DNA of 64,000 nucleotides from the NCBI GenBank assembly GCA_018971775.1, contig JAGXAB010000016.1, positions 28,881 to 92,880 on the forward strand, read 5' to 3'. The notes beneath the pieces were generated by a model, which saw nothing but the letters and a program-made list of their open reading frames with translations, did no database searches and was not told the DNA's origin. The translations under genes were made by a program, and so were the position numbers. The stretch comes from Cyanobacteria bacterium REEB67. Lineage in GTDB: Bacteria; Cyanobacteriota; Vampirovibrionia; Obscuribacterales; Obscuribacteraceae. Shown here one piece after another: positions 28,097-38,500 of this stretch (position 1 is the stretch's first letter; every line of letters begins with the position of its first letter).

Positions 28097-29200
28097 CTAG
28101 ACGTTAAAGCGGAAATGCACGACGTCGCCGTCGTCCATGACGTAATCCTTGCCTTCCAGGCGCATCACGCCTTTTTCCTTGGCTACTTTTTCGGAGCCCG
28201 AACGCACATAGTCGTCGTAGCCGATTACTTCGGCTTTTATAAAGCCGCGCTCGAAGTCGGTATGGATGATGCCGGCGCACTGGGGCGCGGTAAAGCCAGA
28301 TTCGAAAGGCCAGGCTCGTACTTCCTTTTCGCCGGCGGTGAAATAGGTCTTCAGGCCGAGCAGCTCGAAGGCGGCGCGGATCAGGGTGTTGACCCCGGAG
28401 TCTTTGACGCCGAGGCTTTCGAGATAGCTGGTGCGTTCGGCCGGGTCGAGGGCGGAGAGTTCAGCTTCAATCTGTGCCGAAATGATTACTACCGGGCGTT
28501 TCTCTTCTTTGGCTTTGGCCTTGAGGGCTTGCACATATTTGTTTTTGTCGGGATCGGCGAGCTCGTCTTCTTTGACATTGGCGGCGTAGAGCATCGGTTT
28601 TGTGGACAAGAGTTGCAAAGACGGCACGATGGCGCGCTCTTCGTCGGTGAGGATGTCCATGTCGACAGCTTCGACTTCGTTGATGTAGGGGATCACTTTT
28701 TCCAGCACGGCGAGTTCTAGCTCGGCGCGCTTGTCGCCGCCGTGTTTCTTCTGCTTCTGCAGGCGGTCGATACGCTTGGTGATCGAGGCTTGATCGGCCA
28801 TAGCCAGCTCGATGTGGATGGTGTCGACGTCGCGCAGCGGGTCGATAGCGCCGTCTACGTGGGTGATGTTTTCATCGTCGAAGCAGCGCACGACGTGCAC
28901 GATGGCGTCCACTTCGCGGATGTGTGAGAGGAACTGGTTGCCCAGGCCTTCACCCTTGGAAGCGCCGCGGACGAGGCCGGCGATATCGACGAATTCAAAG
29001 GCGGCGGGTAGCACCTGCTGCGGTTTGACCAGCTCTTTGAGCTTATCCAGTCTGCCATCCGGGACTTTAACGATGCCGACGTTGGGTTCAATCGTGCAAA
29101 AGGGGTAATTGGCACTTTCTGCCTGGTAAGAGGCCGTCAACGCGTTGAAAAGCGTTGATTTGCCGACATTTGGCAGTCCGACGATACCTGATTTGGGCAC
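28097..29200 (-). CDS. ychF: Ribosome-associated ATPase/GTPase YchF (OLA1 family)
   Basis: I choose the GTG at 29200 because AGGAGG lies 6 bp upstream and the product then begins at the conserved [13 protein letters not shown]; the frame is open further upstream but that part is not conserved. This gives 367 residues, the family's usual length. Motifs are P-loop [26 protein letters not shown] (G3), NVKEDE in place of NKxD (a loop linked to ATP preference in YchF), a coiled-coil middle, and the C-terminal TGS/DUF933 region ([29 protein letters not shown]). It binds ribosomes and is involved in stress responses. Single gene, divergent from the metal cluster. Confidence 0.96.
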   Translation of the reverse strand: MPKSGIVGLPNVGKSTLFNALTASYQAESANYPFCTIEPNVGIVKVPDGRLDKLKELVKPQQVLPAAFEFVDIAGLVRGASKGEGLGNQFLSHIREVDAIVHVVRCFDDENITHVDGAIDPLRDVDTIHIELAMADQASITKRIDRLQKQKKHGGDKRAELELAVLEKVIPYINEVEAVDMDILTDEERAIVPSLQLLSTKPMLYAANVKEDELADPDKNKYVQALKAKAKEEKRPVVIISAQIEAELSALDPAERTSYLESLGVKDSGVNTLIRAAFELLGLKTYFTAGEKEVRAWPFESGFTAPQCAGIIHTDFERGFIKAEVIGYDDYVRSGSEKVAKEKGVMRLEGKDYVMDDGDVVHFRFNV

Positions 29201-29640
29201 AATTGCCTCCTGGGTGACCTTGCTCAATGGTGGCCGCCAGAATCTGGCGAGCACGCGGCCTGACATTATATATAGAACTCGGGCCGCAGGAAGGTTAGAT
29301 AAGAGTGAGCGTGGGGTCAAGCGCCGGGTCTTGCCCTGTCGGAAGCTTCACAGTCCGCAATTGACTCAACTTCCCATCCTTTTCCGCTGGGCAAAAATTG
29401 CTGGGTAAGATTAAACTAATTATTCTTCACGTCCGGGAGCCAAAAGCGTTGCAGTCACTCTATTAGATATAGACTATGTACTTATTGATTTGGCCGCTCT
29501 GGCCGGTATCCCGCGTCAGCGATGAGCTGACTAAAAGTTGATGCAAAAAAACGATGCACGCAATTTTTTGAGCGCTGACTTTCAGAATCAATTTGGCTCT
29601 ACGTCTCTTTCACGACAATGTAATCAGGAGAAAATATCAA
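29201..29640. promoter_or_regulatory. Divergent intergenic region between ychF and the metal-transport cluster
   Basis: About 440 bp between the revised ychF start and the ATG at 29641. It contains the AGGAGG ribosome site of ychF (29207-29212) and that of the small gene (AGGAGA, 29627-29632). No repeat, operator or reliable promoter pair was recognised. Confidence 0.4.
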
Positions 29641-29897
29641 TGCTCGATAAAATTTGGGAAGCCGCAACCGGCAAATGGGGAATTATTGCAGTAGCTGTCC
29701 TAGCTCTGCCTGGTGGCCGCCAAGCCTTGAGAAGCGCTGGCAAGGAAATTATCCGCGCCGGTATCGTCGTCAATGACAAGGTCAAAGAAATCGTTGCCGA
29801 AGTACGCGAAGAAGCTTCCGACGTTGTCGCTGAAGTCAAAGCCGAACGCGAGCAGACCCAGAAGCACGATAAAAAGCACGAAAAAGCCACTGCTTAG
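29641..29897 (+). CDS. Small DUF5132-like membrane-associated protein
   Basis: I place the start at ATG 29641, with AGGAGA 8 nt upstream, rather than an earlier in-frame codon at 29538. The 85-residue product has one hydrophobic segment (GIIAVAVLALPGG, about residues 14-26) followed by a charged amphipathic helix (EIVAEVREEASDVVAEVKAE) and a Lys/His tail. This layout, together with its position before an HMA-like protein and a P-type ATPase, fits DUF5132 proteins that accompany such transporters. It is probably an accessory subunit or assembly factor in the inner membrane. The family assignment is moderate. Confidence 0.65.
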
Positions 29898-29918
29898 TCG
29901 ACGCCGATAGAGTTTTCG

Positions 29919-29944
29919 CTGGAGCCGGTTTGCGCCGGCTCCAG
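29919..29944 (+). terminator. Intra-operon hairpin, possible attenuator
   Basis: A perfect 10-bp stem (CTGGAGCCGG / CCGGCTCCAG) with a 6-nt loop lies 21 bp after the small gene's stop and is followed by TCTCTTACTT. It may partly terminate transcription, or stabilise the 3' end of the short message, before the HMA-like gene starting at 29968. Confidence 0.6.
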
Positions 29945-29967
29945 TCTCTTACTTAAGGATAAGCTCA

Positions 29968-30537
29968 ATGACCAGAAGCCAGCATTCCGCCGTTAAAGTC
30001 GTCCACCGCTTGCCTCATCGCACTCGCATCAAAATGCCGCCTGTGCACCGTACTCCTGGAAAAATGGAGAAGATGGGCGATCGTCTGCGGCAGATTGATG
30101 GAGTGCACGGCGTCGAAGTCGATCACCGCACCGGCAGCATTTTACTCAAACATAATGAAGACCCGGGTATTATCGAAAGCTTGATGGAATCGCTCGAGGA
30201 AGCCGGTGATCTCTTCTTATCTGTGATGATGGAAGAAGAAGGTCCTGAGTCCGAATTGAGCTTTGTTTCCAAATTTTTGAAAGATAGCCTTGGCACGGCG
30301 AACGCCAATGTCTCGCGTTCGACGCGTGGTTTTATCGATCTGCGCATGCTCGTGCCGCTAGGTTTTCTGGGCACCGCTCTCTGGAAGCTTCGAAAAAGCG
30401 AAGGCTTGATGTTTGAAGTGCCGCCTTATGTGTTGCTCTGGTATGCCTGGGATTCTTATATGAAGCTGCATCACACGCGGCCTCCTCAGGAGTTAGTGCC
30501 CACCATTCAATCGGCTGACACGGGGCATAACACCTGA
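29968..30537 (+). CDS. HMA2-like metal-associated membrane protein
   Basis: The 189-residue protein starts with a ferredoxin-like HMA2-type domain (about residues 8-85: VVHRLPHRTRIKMPP, RLRQIDGVHGVEVDHRTGSI). It lacks the CxxC of classical metal chaperones. One or two hydrophobic segments follow (about 128-165, LVPLGFLGTALWKL, YVLLWYAWDSYMKLHH). The same HPLPGR/RLPHRTR-type start occurs in the N-terminus of the P-type ATPase encoded next, whose ATG overlaps this gene's stop (TGATG). It probably works with the ATPase in the inner membrane. Confidence 0.78.
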   Translation: MTRSQHSAVKVVHRLPHRTRIKMPPVHRTPGKMEKMGDRLRQIDGVHGVEVDHRTGSILLKHNEDPGIIESLMESLEEAGDLFLSVMMEEEGPESELSFVSKFLKDSLGTANANVSRSTRGFIDLRMLVPLGFLGTALWKLRKSEGLMFEVPPYVLLWYAWDSYMKLHHTRPPQELVPTIQSADTGHNT

Positions 30538-32963
30538 TGGTTAGCGAACGCAAGAAAATCCGCCCAGAAAATCCAGGCGATGGTTCCGCCGCTGACATTG
30601 GTAATGGGGCTTCCGACAGCGAATCTTTGATCACGATTGTCGAAGCCGTGCAGGATGGACAGATAGTTGCCGCCAATGTCATTACCACTGGTGGTGTCGA
30701 CATGCAGGCCGGGACGGCGGCGGTTATTGAAGTGATTGCAGCGCCCAATCAATTTTTGCAAACGGAAAAAAATGCTGACGCGGCATCGCCAAATGCTTTT
30801 CGCTATGTCGTCATGCACAGCCTGCCCGGCCGCTTGCGTATGCAAATAGACAATTTACGCTTCCAGCAACAGAGGGCCGAGCAGCTTTGTCTGGCGATTA
30901 TCGAAGAGCCGGGCATCAAGCAGGCTCGCCTCAGTCTGTGGAGTAATTCGCTGGTCGTCGAATACGATAAAACGGCGTTGCCTGAAAAAGATGTGCTGGC
31001 CAGCCTCGAGAAGCTCTGGCACAGTCGTTCGACAGTGTCGGCGACAGGTTCTGCGCCCGGCGCTCACGCCGCCGTTGTCGCCACCAGACGTGAGCAAGCC
31101 GGCTTGCTGGTCTCCTTTTTAAATCTGATCGATCGTCTCACACCGCATCCGGTGCAGCTGGCCGTATCGGCCCTCGCTTTCGGCGGAGCAATATTCGGCT
31201 TGCCGACTGTGTTCGTACGCTCTCTGCTTGGCCTGGGCTCTGTACCTATTCTCAGCCGCGCCGTGCGCACCGCCGTCGAAGAGCGTAAGCTCGGTGTCGA
31301 CGGACTGGATGGCGCTGCTGCTGTGCTCATGCTCATTCAAGGCAATTTCAAAGCCGCTGGTTTTATGACTACTTTGATTGCCCTTGGTGAATTTATCCGC
31401 GAGCAGACATCGCGCAAGTGCGAGAAAATGATTGGAGATCTGCTCGGTCTGGCCGGACGGTCGGCCTGGGTGGTGAGGGGGAAGAAACGCATACTTGTAC
31501 CCGCCGATAGTGTTGTCGCCGGCGATACGGTCGTAGTCTACGCCGGTGAGATGGTACCAGTCGACGGTATAGTCACCGCCGGTAGGGCCACTGTCGATCA
31601 GTCTAAGCTGACCGGCGAATCTGTCCCTGCTGAAGTCGAAGAAGGTTCTTTCGTTTTTGCCTCCACCGTCTTGCACGAAGGCAAGATTTATGTATTGGCC
31701 AGCGCCGTCGGAATGAACACAAGGGCCGGATTGGTCGTCGACCTGGTCAATAGTGCTCCGCGTTTTGAAACGCGCACGCAAAACTATGCCTCCCTTGCCG
31801 CTGATAAATTTGTCACGCCTGTTTTGGCTCTGGGAATCGTCAGCTTTTTACTGACACGCAACCTCACTCACATGATGACGATTTTGATTTTCGACTTCGC
31901 CACTGGTATCAGGATTTCGGCACCGACGGCGGTGCTGGCTTCGATGCAAAAAGCGGCTCGCTCCGGTGTATTGATCAAATCCGGTGCCGCCCTCGAAAAT
32001 CTCGCCCTCGTCGATGCTGTCCTCTTCGATAAGACCGGCACGCTCACAGTCGGCGAACCGCATGTAAATTCGGTCGTCACTTTCAATGATTTCGCCCGTC
32101 AGGACGTGATCCGCTATGCTGCCGCTGTCGAACAGCGCAACAGCCATCCCGCTGCCCGGGCCATTGTTCGATTTGCTCTTAAAGAAAAGTTGACTATACC
32201 TGAGCGCAGTCACTCCGACTCTCACTCGGCGCTTGGCGTCGAAGGCCGAGTCGACGGACGGCATATTTATGTCGGCAACCGTCGCTTCATGGACGAGCTC
32301 GGCTTCGATATCGCCATGTCTGATTTTGAAGCGTTGAAAATTACCGAAGCCTGCGAATCTTTCGCGTATGTCGCTATCGATGGCAAGCTCGCCGCTCTTC
32401 TTTCTTATAGCGATCAACTGCGCCCAGAAGCAAAAGCGGTCGTGCAGGCGCTGCGCAAGCGCGGCGTCAAGCGTATCGTCATGGCCACCGGTGATAGCGA
32501 AGGGCCGGCCCGGGTGATGGCCGACAAGGTCGGCGTCGATCAAGTCCATTTTTGTGTTTTTCCCGAGCAGAAGGCAAACATCGTCAAAGAGCTGCAGTTG
32601 CAGGGTTTCAAGGTGGCGGTAGTTGGCGACGGTATCAATGACTCGCCGGCACTCGCCCATGCCGATGTCGCTATCTCTTTGCACGGCGGTACCGACATCG
32701 CCCGTGAAAAAGCTTCTGTAGTGCTTACAGACGACAATCTCACTCGCCTGCCTCAGGCTATTGATCTGGCGCGCAGTTCGCTCGGTCTGGTCCACCAAAG
32801 TATCGGTATCGTCACTTTACCTAATGCAATCGGACTGGGATTGGCCACCTTCGGCGCGATTGGCCCGGCTATGGCCACCGCTTTGAATAACGGCTCGGCT
32901 ATCATCGCCGGTATGAATTCGCTCAGGCCGCTCCTGATCGACGACTCGCCGCGCAATAAGTAG
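30537..32963 (+). CDS. P-type ATPase of heavy-metal type lacking the CPC motif
   Basis: The 808-residue P-type ATPase should pump a cation across the inner membrane at the cost of ATP. An N-terminal HMA2-like domain (about 80-165, VMHSLPGRLRMQI) has no CxxC. The core has TGESVPAEV (actuator), phosphorylated Asp498 in FDKTGTLTVGEP, an ATP-binding SHPAA (His-Pro) motif, and GDGINDSPALAHADVAISL. The sixth-helix motif that sets metal choice, CPC or SPC in known P1B pumps, reads FATGIRISAPTA (454-465), with no Cys at all. The substrate cannot be predicted. Its start overlaps the previous gene by one base pair, and a two-component system follows 177 bp later. Confidence 0.92.
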   Translation: MVSERKKIRPENPGDGSAADIGNGASDSESLITIVEAVQDGQIVAANVITTGGVDMQAGTAAVIEVIAAPNQFLQTEKNADAASPNAFRYVVMHSLPGRLRMQIDNLRFQQQRAEQLCLAIIEEPGIKQARLSLWSNSLVVEYDKTALPEKDVLASLEKLWHSRSTVSATGSAPGAHAAVVATRREQAGLLVSFLNLIDRLTPHPVQLAVSALAFGGAIFGLPTVFVRSLLGLGSVPILSRAVRTAVEERKLGVDGLDGAAAVLMLIQGNFKAAGFMTTLIALGEFIREQTSRKCEKMIGDLLGLAGRSAWVVRGKKRILVPADSVVAGDTVVVYAGEMVPVDGIVTAGRATVDQSKLTGESVPAEVEEGSFVFASTVLHEGKIYVLASAVGMNTRAGLVVDLVNSAPRFETRTQNYASLAADKFVTPVLALGIVSFLLTRNLTHMMTILIFDFATGIRISAPTAVLASMQKAARSGVLIKSGAALENLALVDAVLFDKTGTLTVGEPHVNSVVTFNDFARQDVIRYAAAVEQRNSHPAARAIVRFALKEKLTIPERSHSDSHSALGVEGRVDGRHIYVGNRRFMDELGFDIAMSDFEALKITEACESFAYVAIDGKLAALLSYSDQLRPEAKAVVQALRKRGVKRIVMATGDSEGPARVMADKVGVDQVHFCVFPEQKANIVKELQLQGFKVAVVGDGINDSPALAHADVAISLHGGTDIAREKASVVLTDDNLTRLPQAIDLARSSLGLVHQSIGIVTLPNAIGLGLATFGAIGPAMATALNNGSAIIAGMNSLRPLLIDDSPRNK

Positions 32964-33127
32964 ACAGCCGTCCGCAGTTCTGTTCGCTCGATTTTGGCTG
33001 CACGGCCATGGCCGATCTATTTCGGCTGTCGCGAGATAATTAAAATGCTAAAGGCCCAATCTTTCCTCTAGCTTGCAGCTGTGCTTGAAGAACGCCAGCT
33101 GAAAGCTCGATGAAAGAATATGGAGCC

Positions 33128-33139
33128 TATAATATATCT
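33128..33139 (+). promoter_or_regulatory. Possible -10 element giving a leaderless response-regulator message
   Basis: A perfect TATAAT (33128-33133) ends 6 nt before the conserved ATG at 33140, the distance expected between a -10 box and +1. There is no TTGACA-like hexamer 17 nt upstream, and a GGAG at 33122-33125 is far from the start. Tentative. Confidence 0.35.
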
Positions 33140-33805
33140 ATGCGTATTTTGTTAGCTGAAGATGATGACTTTTTGGCCGGCGGTATCGAGCTTGCCCTGA
33201 CTAATGCCAGCTATACGATCGAACGGGTCAAGACCGGTCCGGACGCCGAGCATATGCTGCGGGTCTATGAGTATGACTTGCTTTTGCTCGATCTTGGCCT
33301 GCCGCTCATGGATGGTATGGAAGTACTGGCCAACCTCAGAGCGCGCGGCAACAGCACGCCGGTGATTATTCTTACGGCCAGAGACCGACTGGAAGACCGT
33401 GTCCATGGTCTTGATTCCGGCGCCAACGATTATTTGACCAAGCCCTTCGAGCTGCCCGAGCTCCTGGCCCGAGTCCGGGCAATGACACGTAAACAGCTGT
33501 GGGGCAACAGCCTGGAGTATGTGCATGGACCTTTGCGCTTCGATACCGGCGCTCGGCGCGTCACGATAAGCGGTGAGCCAGTCGATCTTTCGGCCAGGGA
33601 ACTGGCCGTGCTCGAATTGCTTTTGCAACGCGCTCCGCGTGTGGTCAATAAAGATCAGATTGCCGAACATTTGCCGAGCTGGGATACCGATGTCACGCAC
33701 AATGCCATCGAGATCGTGGTGCACCGCCTGCGCAAAAAACTGGAGCGGGACGGCTTTAGTATTCGCACGGCGAGGGGTCTGGGATATCTTATTGATAAAG
33801 TTTAG
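33140..33805 (+). CDS. OmpR-family response regulator
   Basis: Translation most likely starts at ATG 33140, giving the standard receiver start MRILLAEDDD; an in-frame ATG at 33110 would add ten unconserved residues. The 221-residue product has phospho-acceptor Asp51 (LLLLDLGLP), conserved Thr/Ser in ILTARD and Lys in YLTKPF. A winged-helix output domain follows (LSARELAVLELLLQRAPRVV, HNAIEIVVHRLRKKL, IRTARGLGYLI), closest in style to QseB/PmrA/TctD regulators. The kinase gene overlaps its 3' end, so the two form a system, placed to control the metal-transport cluster just upstream. Confidence 0.95.
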   Translation: MRILLAEDDDFLAGGIELALTNASYTIERVKTGPDAEHMLRVYEYDLLLLDLGLPLMDGMEVLANLRARGNSTPVIILTARDRLEDRVHGLDSGANDYLTKPFELPELLARVRAMTRKQLWGNSLEYVHGPLRFDTGARRVTISGEPVDLSARELAVLELLLQRAPRVVNKDQIAEHLPSWDTDVTHNAIEIVVHRLRKKLERDGFSIRTARGLGYLIDKV

Positions 33806-35213
33806 AAATAAGTCGATTCGGCGTCAGCTCCTAGCCTGGCTCCTGATACCACTATCGGTGCTCTGGCTTATCTGCACGGCGGCTGGTTACTTGCGTTCGG
33901 TGGAGCTGGCCGAGGATCGCTACGACCACGAATTAATCAACTCTGCCGACTCGGTCATCGCCCGTCTCGAAGTCGTCAACGGTAAAGTCGTTGTCGACTT
34001 GCCGCCGCAGGCCCTGGCTATGCTCAAGCATGGAGATAATAAGTTTTACTATCAGGTTTTGACCAGTGATTTCGCCCGTGTGTCCGGAGACGTCGATCTG
34101 CCCGGGCCGGTCGATGAGCTACTGCCGCACGTCCCTAAACTTACTTATGGTGTCATTGAAGGGCAGCGCGTGCGCATCTGCACGATGCGCTCGTTTGTCG
34201 AAGCGCACAAGGAAGTCTCGGTCATCGTCGAGTGCGCCGAGACCGTCAAACCCCGTGAAAATTTTGCGCACCAGCTTTTGATCAGCATCATCGTGCCCCA
34301 ACTCTTGCTGATTGTCCTCGGCGCTATTGCAATCTGGCAGGGTGTCAGCCTCGGTCTAAGTCCTCTCAAGGAGCTCGAGCTCGCTCTGGAGAGACGGTCG
34401 CAATTTGACCTCAGTCCGGTTTCGGACGCCTCTGCTCCGCAAGAAGTACAACCGCTCGTGCATGCCATCAACGATTTGCTCGGTCGTTTGCGCGAAGATC
34501 TTGATTCGCAAAGGCGTTTCGTGGCCAATGCTGCTCACCAGTTGCGTACGCCTCTGGCTGGATTGAAGACCTATGTAGGGGTTGTCACAGCCATGACCGA
34601 AAAGGTCGAGCAGAGAGAGCTCAATCACGCCGTCAAGCAACTGGATCATGGACTGAATCGCATCACTCATCTGGTCAATCGCTTGCTTGCTCTGGCCAAA
34701 GCCGAGCCCAATGCGGCCGGTAAGATCAAGCCGCAAAATTTTGACCTCAATCTCGTTGCCGCGGAAGCAACATCGGATCTGGTCGGCGAGGCGATCGAAA
34801 AAAATATCGATCTCGCTTTCGAGGGCGCGAACGGACCAATCCTCGTGCTTGGTGATCCGTCTTCGGTCCGCGAGCTGGTGATGAATCTGGTCGACAATGC
34901 CGTGCGCTACACGCCAAACGGCGGCCATGTGACTGTGCGCGTGCAAAACGGCAACAGTGTTGTACTGGCCGTTGAAGACGACGGGCCCGGCATTGCCGAA
35001 AGCGAGCGCGAGCGGGTTTTCGAGCGCTTCTATCGTGTCCTCGGTACGGACGGGGCCGGCAGCGGTCTTGGCCTGGCCATAGTTCGGGAGATCGCCAAAA
35101 CTCACAATGCCAGGATTGCCCTTGACGCCGGCAATGATGGAGGCACCGTGGTCAAAGTCGAATTCAACAAGCTCAACGGCGTCAGCGGTGATGACCTCAA
35201 TAGCTTGAATTAG
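33792..35213 (+). CDS. Sensor histidine kinase of QseC/TctE type
   Basis: The frame is open further upstream inside the response regulator gene, but those residues are meaningless. The best start is TTG 33792 (IKFRNKSIRRQLLAW follows), overlapping the regulator's stop by 14 bp. The 473-residue product has a membrane segment about 14-36, a periplasmic sensor of about 130 residues, a second membrane segment about 160-182, a HAMP-like linker and DHp His249 (NAAHQLRTPLAG). The ATPase domain has NLVDNAVRYTP, DDGPGI and GSGLGLAIV. It should phosphorylate the regulator encoded before it. The signal may be a metal or an envelope condition, given the neighbouring P-type ATPase. Confidence 0.93.
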   Translation: MIKFRNKSIRRQLLAWLLIPLSVLWLICTAAGYLRSVELAEDRYDHELINSADSVIARLEVVNGKVVVDLPPQALAMLKHGDNKFYYQVLTSDFARVSGDVDLPGPVDELLPHVPKLTYGVIEGQRVRICTMRSFVEAHKEVSVIVECAETVKPRENFAHQLLISIIVPQLLLIVLGAIAIWQGVSLGLSPLKELELALERRSQFDLSPVSDASAPQEVQPLVHAINDLLGRLREDLDSQRRFVANAAHQLRTPLAGLKTYVGVVTAMTEKVEQRELNHAVKQLDHGLNRITHLVNRLLALAKAEPNAAGKIKPQNFDLNLVAAEATSDLVGEAIEKNIDLAFEGANGPILVLGDPSSVRELVMNLVDNAVRYTPNGGHVTVRVQNGNSVVLAVEDDGPGIAESERERVFERFYRVLGTDGAGSGLGLAIVREIAKTHNARIALDAGNDGGTVVKVEFNKLNGVSGDDLNSLN

Positions 35214-35514
35214 GCTCGATAGGGTGCTCTATAGGTTCTGTGGCAGATATATCGTGTGAAGTAAATTCAACTTTGCGGTTTGGGAGCTCAAGGCCCTCTC
35301 TGCGAGCCTTTCCGCATATGTTTCGTAATGTTTTCTTCAGTATTGCTTTACATTTTCTTGCCATCAAGATACTCATGGCTAATAATCGAAGCGTGCACCG
35401 GGCTTGCCCCAGGCTTTCTTCTTGATCTGCGGACCGGATAGCGGCCGGCAAATTTTTATTGAAAGTGGCTTCCCCCGCCCCTCCGACCCAAGTACAAGAA
35501 GTGGATTTTTGACG

Positions 35515-38500
35515 TTGAATACCGCCGATCAAAGCTTTTCTCCTGGTGAAAAAGATGCCTGTGGAGTGGGGTTTGTTTTTCGGCCGACCGCCAGTCATCT
35601 CGTAATCACTGATGCTCTCGGAGCGCTCGGACGCATGGAGCACCGTGGTGCCTGTGGAGCGGATGGTATTACCGGAGATGGCGCTGGCTTGCTCACCGCC
35701 GTTCCCTGGGAATTATTCGCCGCTCAGGGTTTTGCATCCACGCTGCGAACGGCAGTCGGCATGGTCTTTTTACCGCAAAGCGACGAACTGGCCGCTTATT
35801 CTCGCACCAGGGCAGAAGAACAGTTTGCCGCTGAAGGTTTCAGCGTACTGGGCTGGCGAGTCGTGCCGCTCGATATGAAGGCTCTCGGTCCCCTCGCGCA
35901 AAATAGCTGTCCACAGATAGAGCAGGTCTTCGTTACCGCACCACCGGCCTGGTCGGATCAACTTCTCGAACAGAAGCTCATGTTCGCTCGCAAGCGTATT
36001 ATTCATTCGTTGTGGGCGGAAGCGGCAAATAATACGCCGCCCGGCGCCAGGAATCTGAATGATTTTTACATTGCTTCGATGTCCACTAAAACGATCGTAT
36101 ACAAGGCAATGACTCGTTCGGCCGATCTGCCGCTCTTTTATAAGGACCTGACTAATCCGCTCTATACGAGCGCTTTTGCTGTTTATCACCGCCGCTTCAG
36201 CACAAATACACTGCCGCGCTGGCGCCTGGCTCAACCTTTTCGTTTGATCGGTCACAATGGTGAAATCAATACTCTGCTGGGCAATCGCAACTGGATGAAC
36301 AGTCGTGAAGCTGTCCTTTACCAGAGTCACTGGATCAAGCAGGATGATTTGCAGCCGGTTGTGAGCGCTACGACATCCGATTCTGGAAGTCTCGACAATG
36401 CGCTCGAGCTGCTCGTCTCGCTTGGTCGTAAGCCTGAATCGGCTTTGATGCAGCTGATTCCCGATGCTCACAAAAATAATTTCGATTACGCCCCATATCC
36501 GCAAATCGCCGGATTTTATGACTACTTTTCGGCGATTCAAGAACCCTGGGATGGACCGGCTTTGATCGTCTACAGTGATGGTGTCACAGTTGGTGCTAAG
36601 CTCGATCGCAACGGCATGCGTCCGGCTCGTTTCATCCGTCTTAAAGACGGCAGCGTCTTCCTCAGCTCGGAAGTCGGCGTGGTCGATTTTGACGAAGCGG
36701 AAGTAGCACAAAAAGGGCGACTTGGCCCCGGTCAGATGATATCGGTCGAGCTCGCCTCCGGCCAGGTCAGCTCTGACGTCGATGTCAAAGTGCAGGTGTC
36801 CGGGCAATATCCTTATCGCGACTGGGTAGATTCGGAGCGTACCAATTTCCAGGCGCAGCCTTTTTCTGCCGATATCAAATATGGGGCTTCTGAGCTGATT
36901 CCTTTGCAGATGGCCTATGGCTACGGCAAGGAAGATAACGTTCAAATTCTCAGCGCCATGGCATCGACCGGTCACGAAGCGATTTATTCGATGGGTGACG
37001 ATACACCGCTGGCGGTGCTCTCCGGTCAGCCGCGTTTACTCTATGATTATTTCAGGCAGCGTTTCGCCCAGGTTACCAACCCACCTATCGATCATCTGCG
37101 CGAGCCTTTGATCATGGCGCTCGACTCTTATCTCGGCCGGCAGAGTGGCTGGTTTTCGCCAAGTGCCCAGGGTGCTAAAACGATTCATCTGAGCAGTCCA
37201 ATCCTCAACGACAACGATCTCGACGAGTTAGAACACGGCCCAGCCTTTCAAGAGAGTTTTGCCAGTGAACGCCTTTCTCTTGTCTATAATCCCGTCGAAT
37301 TTTCACTCTCGGATGCTCTTGCCGACCTCTGCAACAGCGCTTGCCGGGCCGCAGAGTCTGGCAAAGCACTGCTGATTTTGAGCGATCGTGGCGTCAATTC
37401 GGAGCGGATCGCCATCCCGGCTCTGATCGCCGTGGGAGCTGTCCATCATCAATTGATCGAGCGCGGCCTGCGCCTCGAATGCTCGATCATCGTCGATTCC
37501 GCTCAGTGCTGGACGACTCACCATTTCGCCTGTCTGTTCGGTTTTGGCGCGCAAGCTGTCTGTCCTTACCTGGCTCTCGAAATCGTCCGCCATTCGATCG
37601 AAGATGCTCAAGTCAAGGACGTTCTCAAAGACCAGGCCAGGGCGATGACGGTGTTCGACGCGCAGGCCAATTTCAAAGCAGCAGTCGAAGAAGGGCTATT
37701 GAAGGTCTTGTCCAAGATGGGCATATCGTCGCTGACCAGTTATATCGGCGCCCAGATTTTCGAATGTGTCGGCCTCGGTCGCAGCGTGGTCGAGCGTTGT
37801 TTCAAGGGCACCCCCTCTCGTATAGGCGGTCTGGAGCTGCATGACATCGAGCGCGATATTCTCGAATTTCATCGCAAGGCTTTCCCGTTCGGCCACAAGC
37901 AGTTGATCAACTACGGCATGATGAGCTCGAGACCCGGCGGCGAATATCACGGCAACAATCCGAAAGTCGTGCGCGCTCTCCATACCGCCCTTGGTATCAG
38001 CCAGAGTCTCGACAATCCAAAAGTCGTCAGTCTTGATGAGCGGCGATTGCAGTTCGAAGAGTATTCGGCCCTGGTCCGCGAACGGCCACCGGTCGCCCTG
38101 CGCGATCTCCTCACTTTTCACTCGGATCGCAAAGCAATCGATGTAAGTGAAGTCGAATCGGCCGAAGATATAGTCAAACGCTTTTGTACCGGCGGTATGT
38201 CCCTTGGTGCCCTTTCCAGGGAAGCGCACGAAGTGTTGGCCATCGCCATGAATAGACTAGGAGCCAAGTCAAATTCGGGCGAAGGCGGGGAAGATCCCCT
38301 GCGTTATTATCCTATAGAAGATGTCCAGTCCGACGGTACCAGCCCCAGCTTTCCCGGCTTGCGCGGTTTGAAGCCAGGAGATAGAGCCAGTTCGGCTGTG
38401 CGGCAAGTCGCCTCGGCCCGTTTTGGTGTCACTCCCGAATATCTAGTCACCGCTGAGCAGCTCGAAATCAAAATCGCTCAGGGAGCCAAGCCTGGCGAAG

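Noticed and set aside
28076..28097. Hairpin GAAATGG/CCATTTC at the ychF stop as terminator
   Set aside because: The stem is AT-rich and short and no T-tract follows on the minus strand.
31848..32798. Minus-strand open frame of 316 codons inside the P-type ATPase gene
   Set aside because: The ATPase motifs are unambiguous on the plus strand; the minus frame has no family resemblance.
35770..36975. Minus-strand open frame of 401 codons inside the glutamate synthase gene
   Set aside because: Antisense shadow of a well-conserved enzyme gene with no recognisable motifs.
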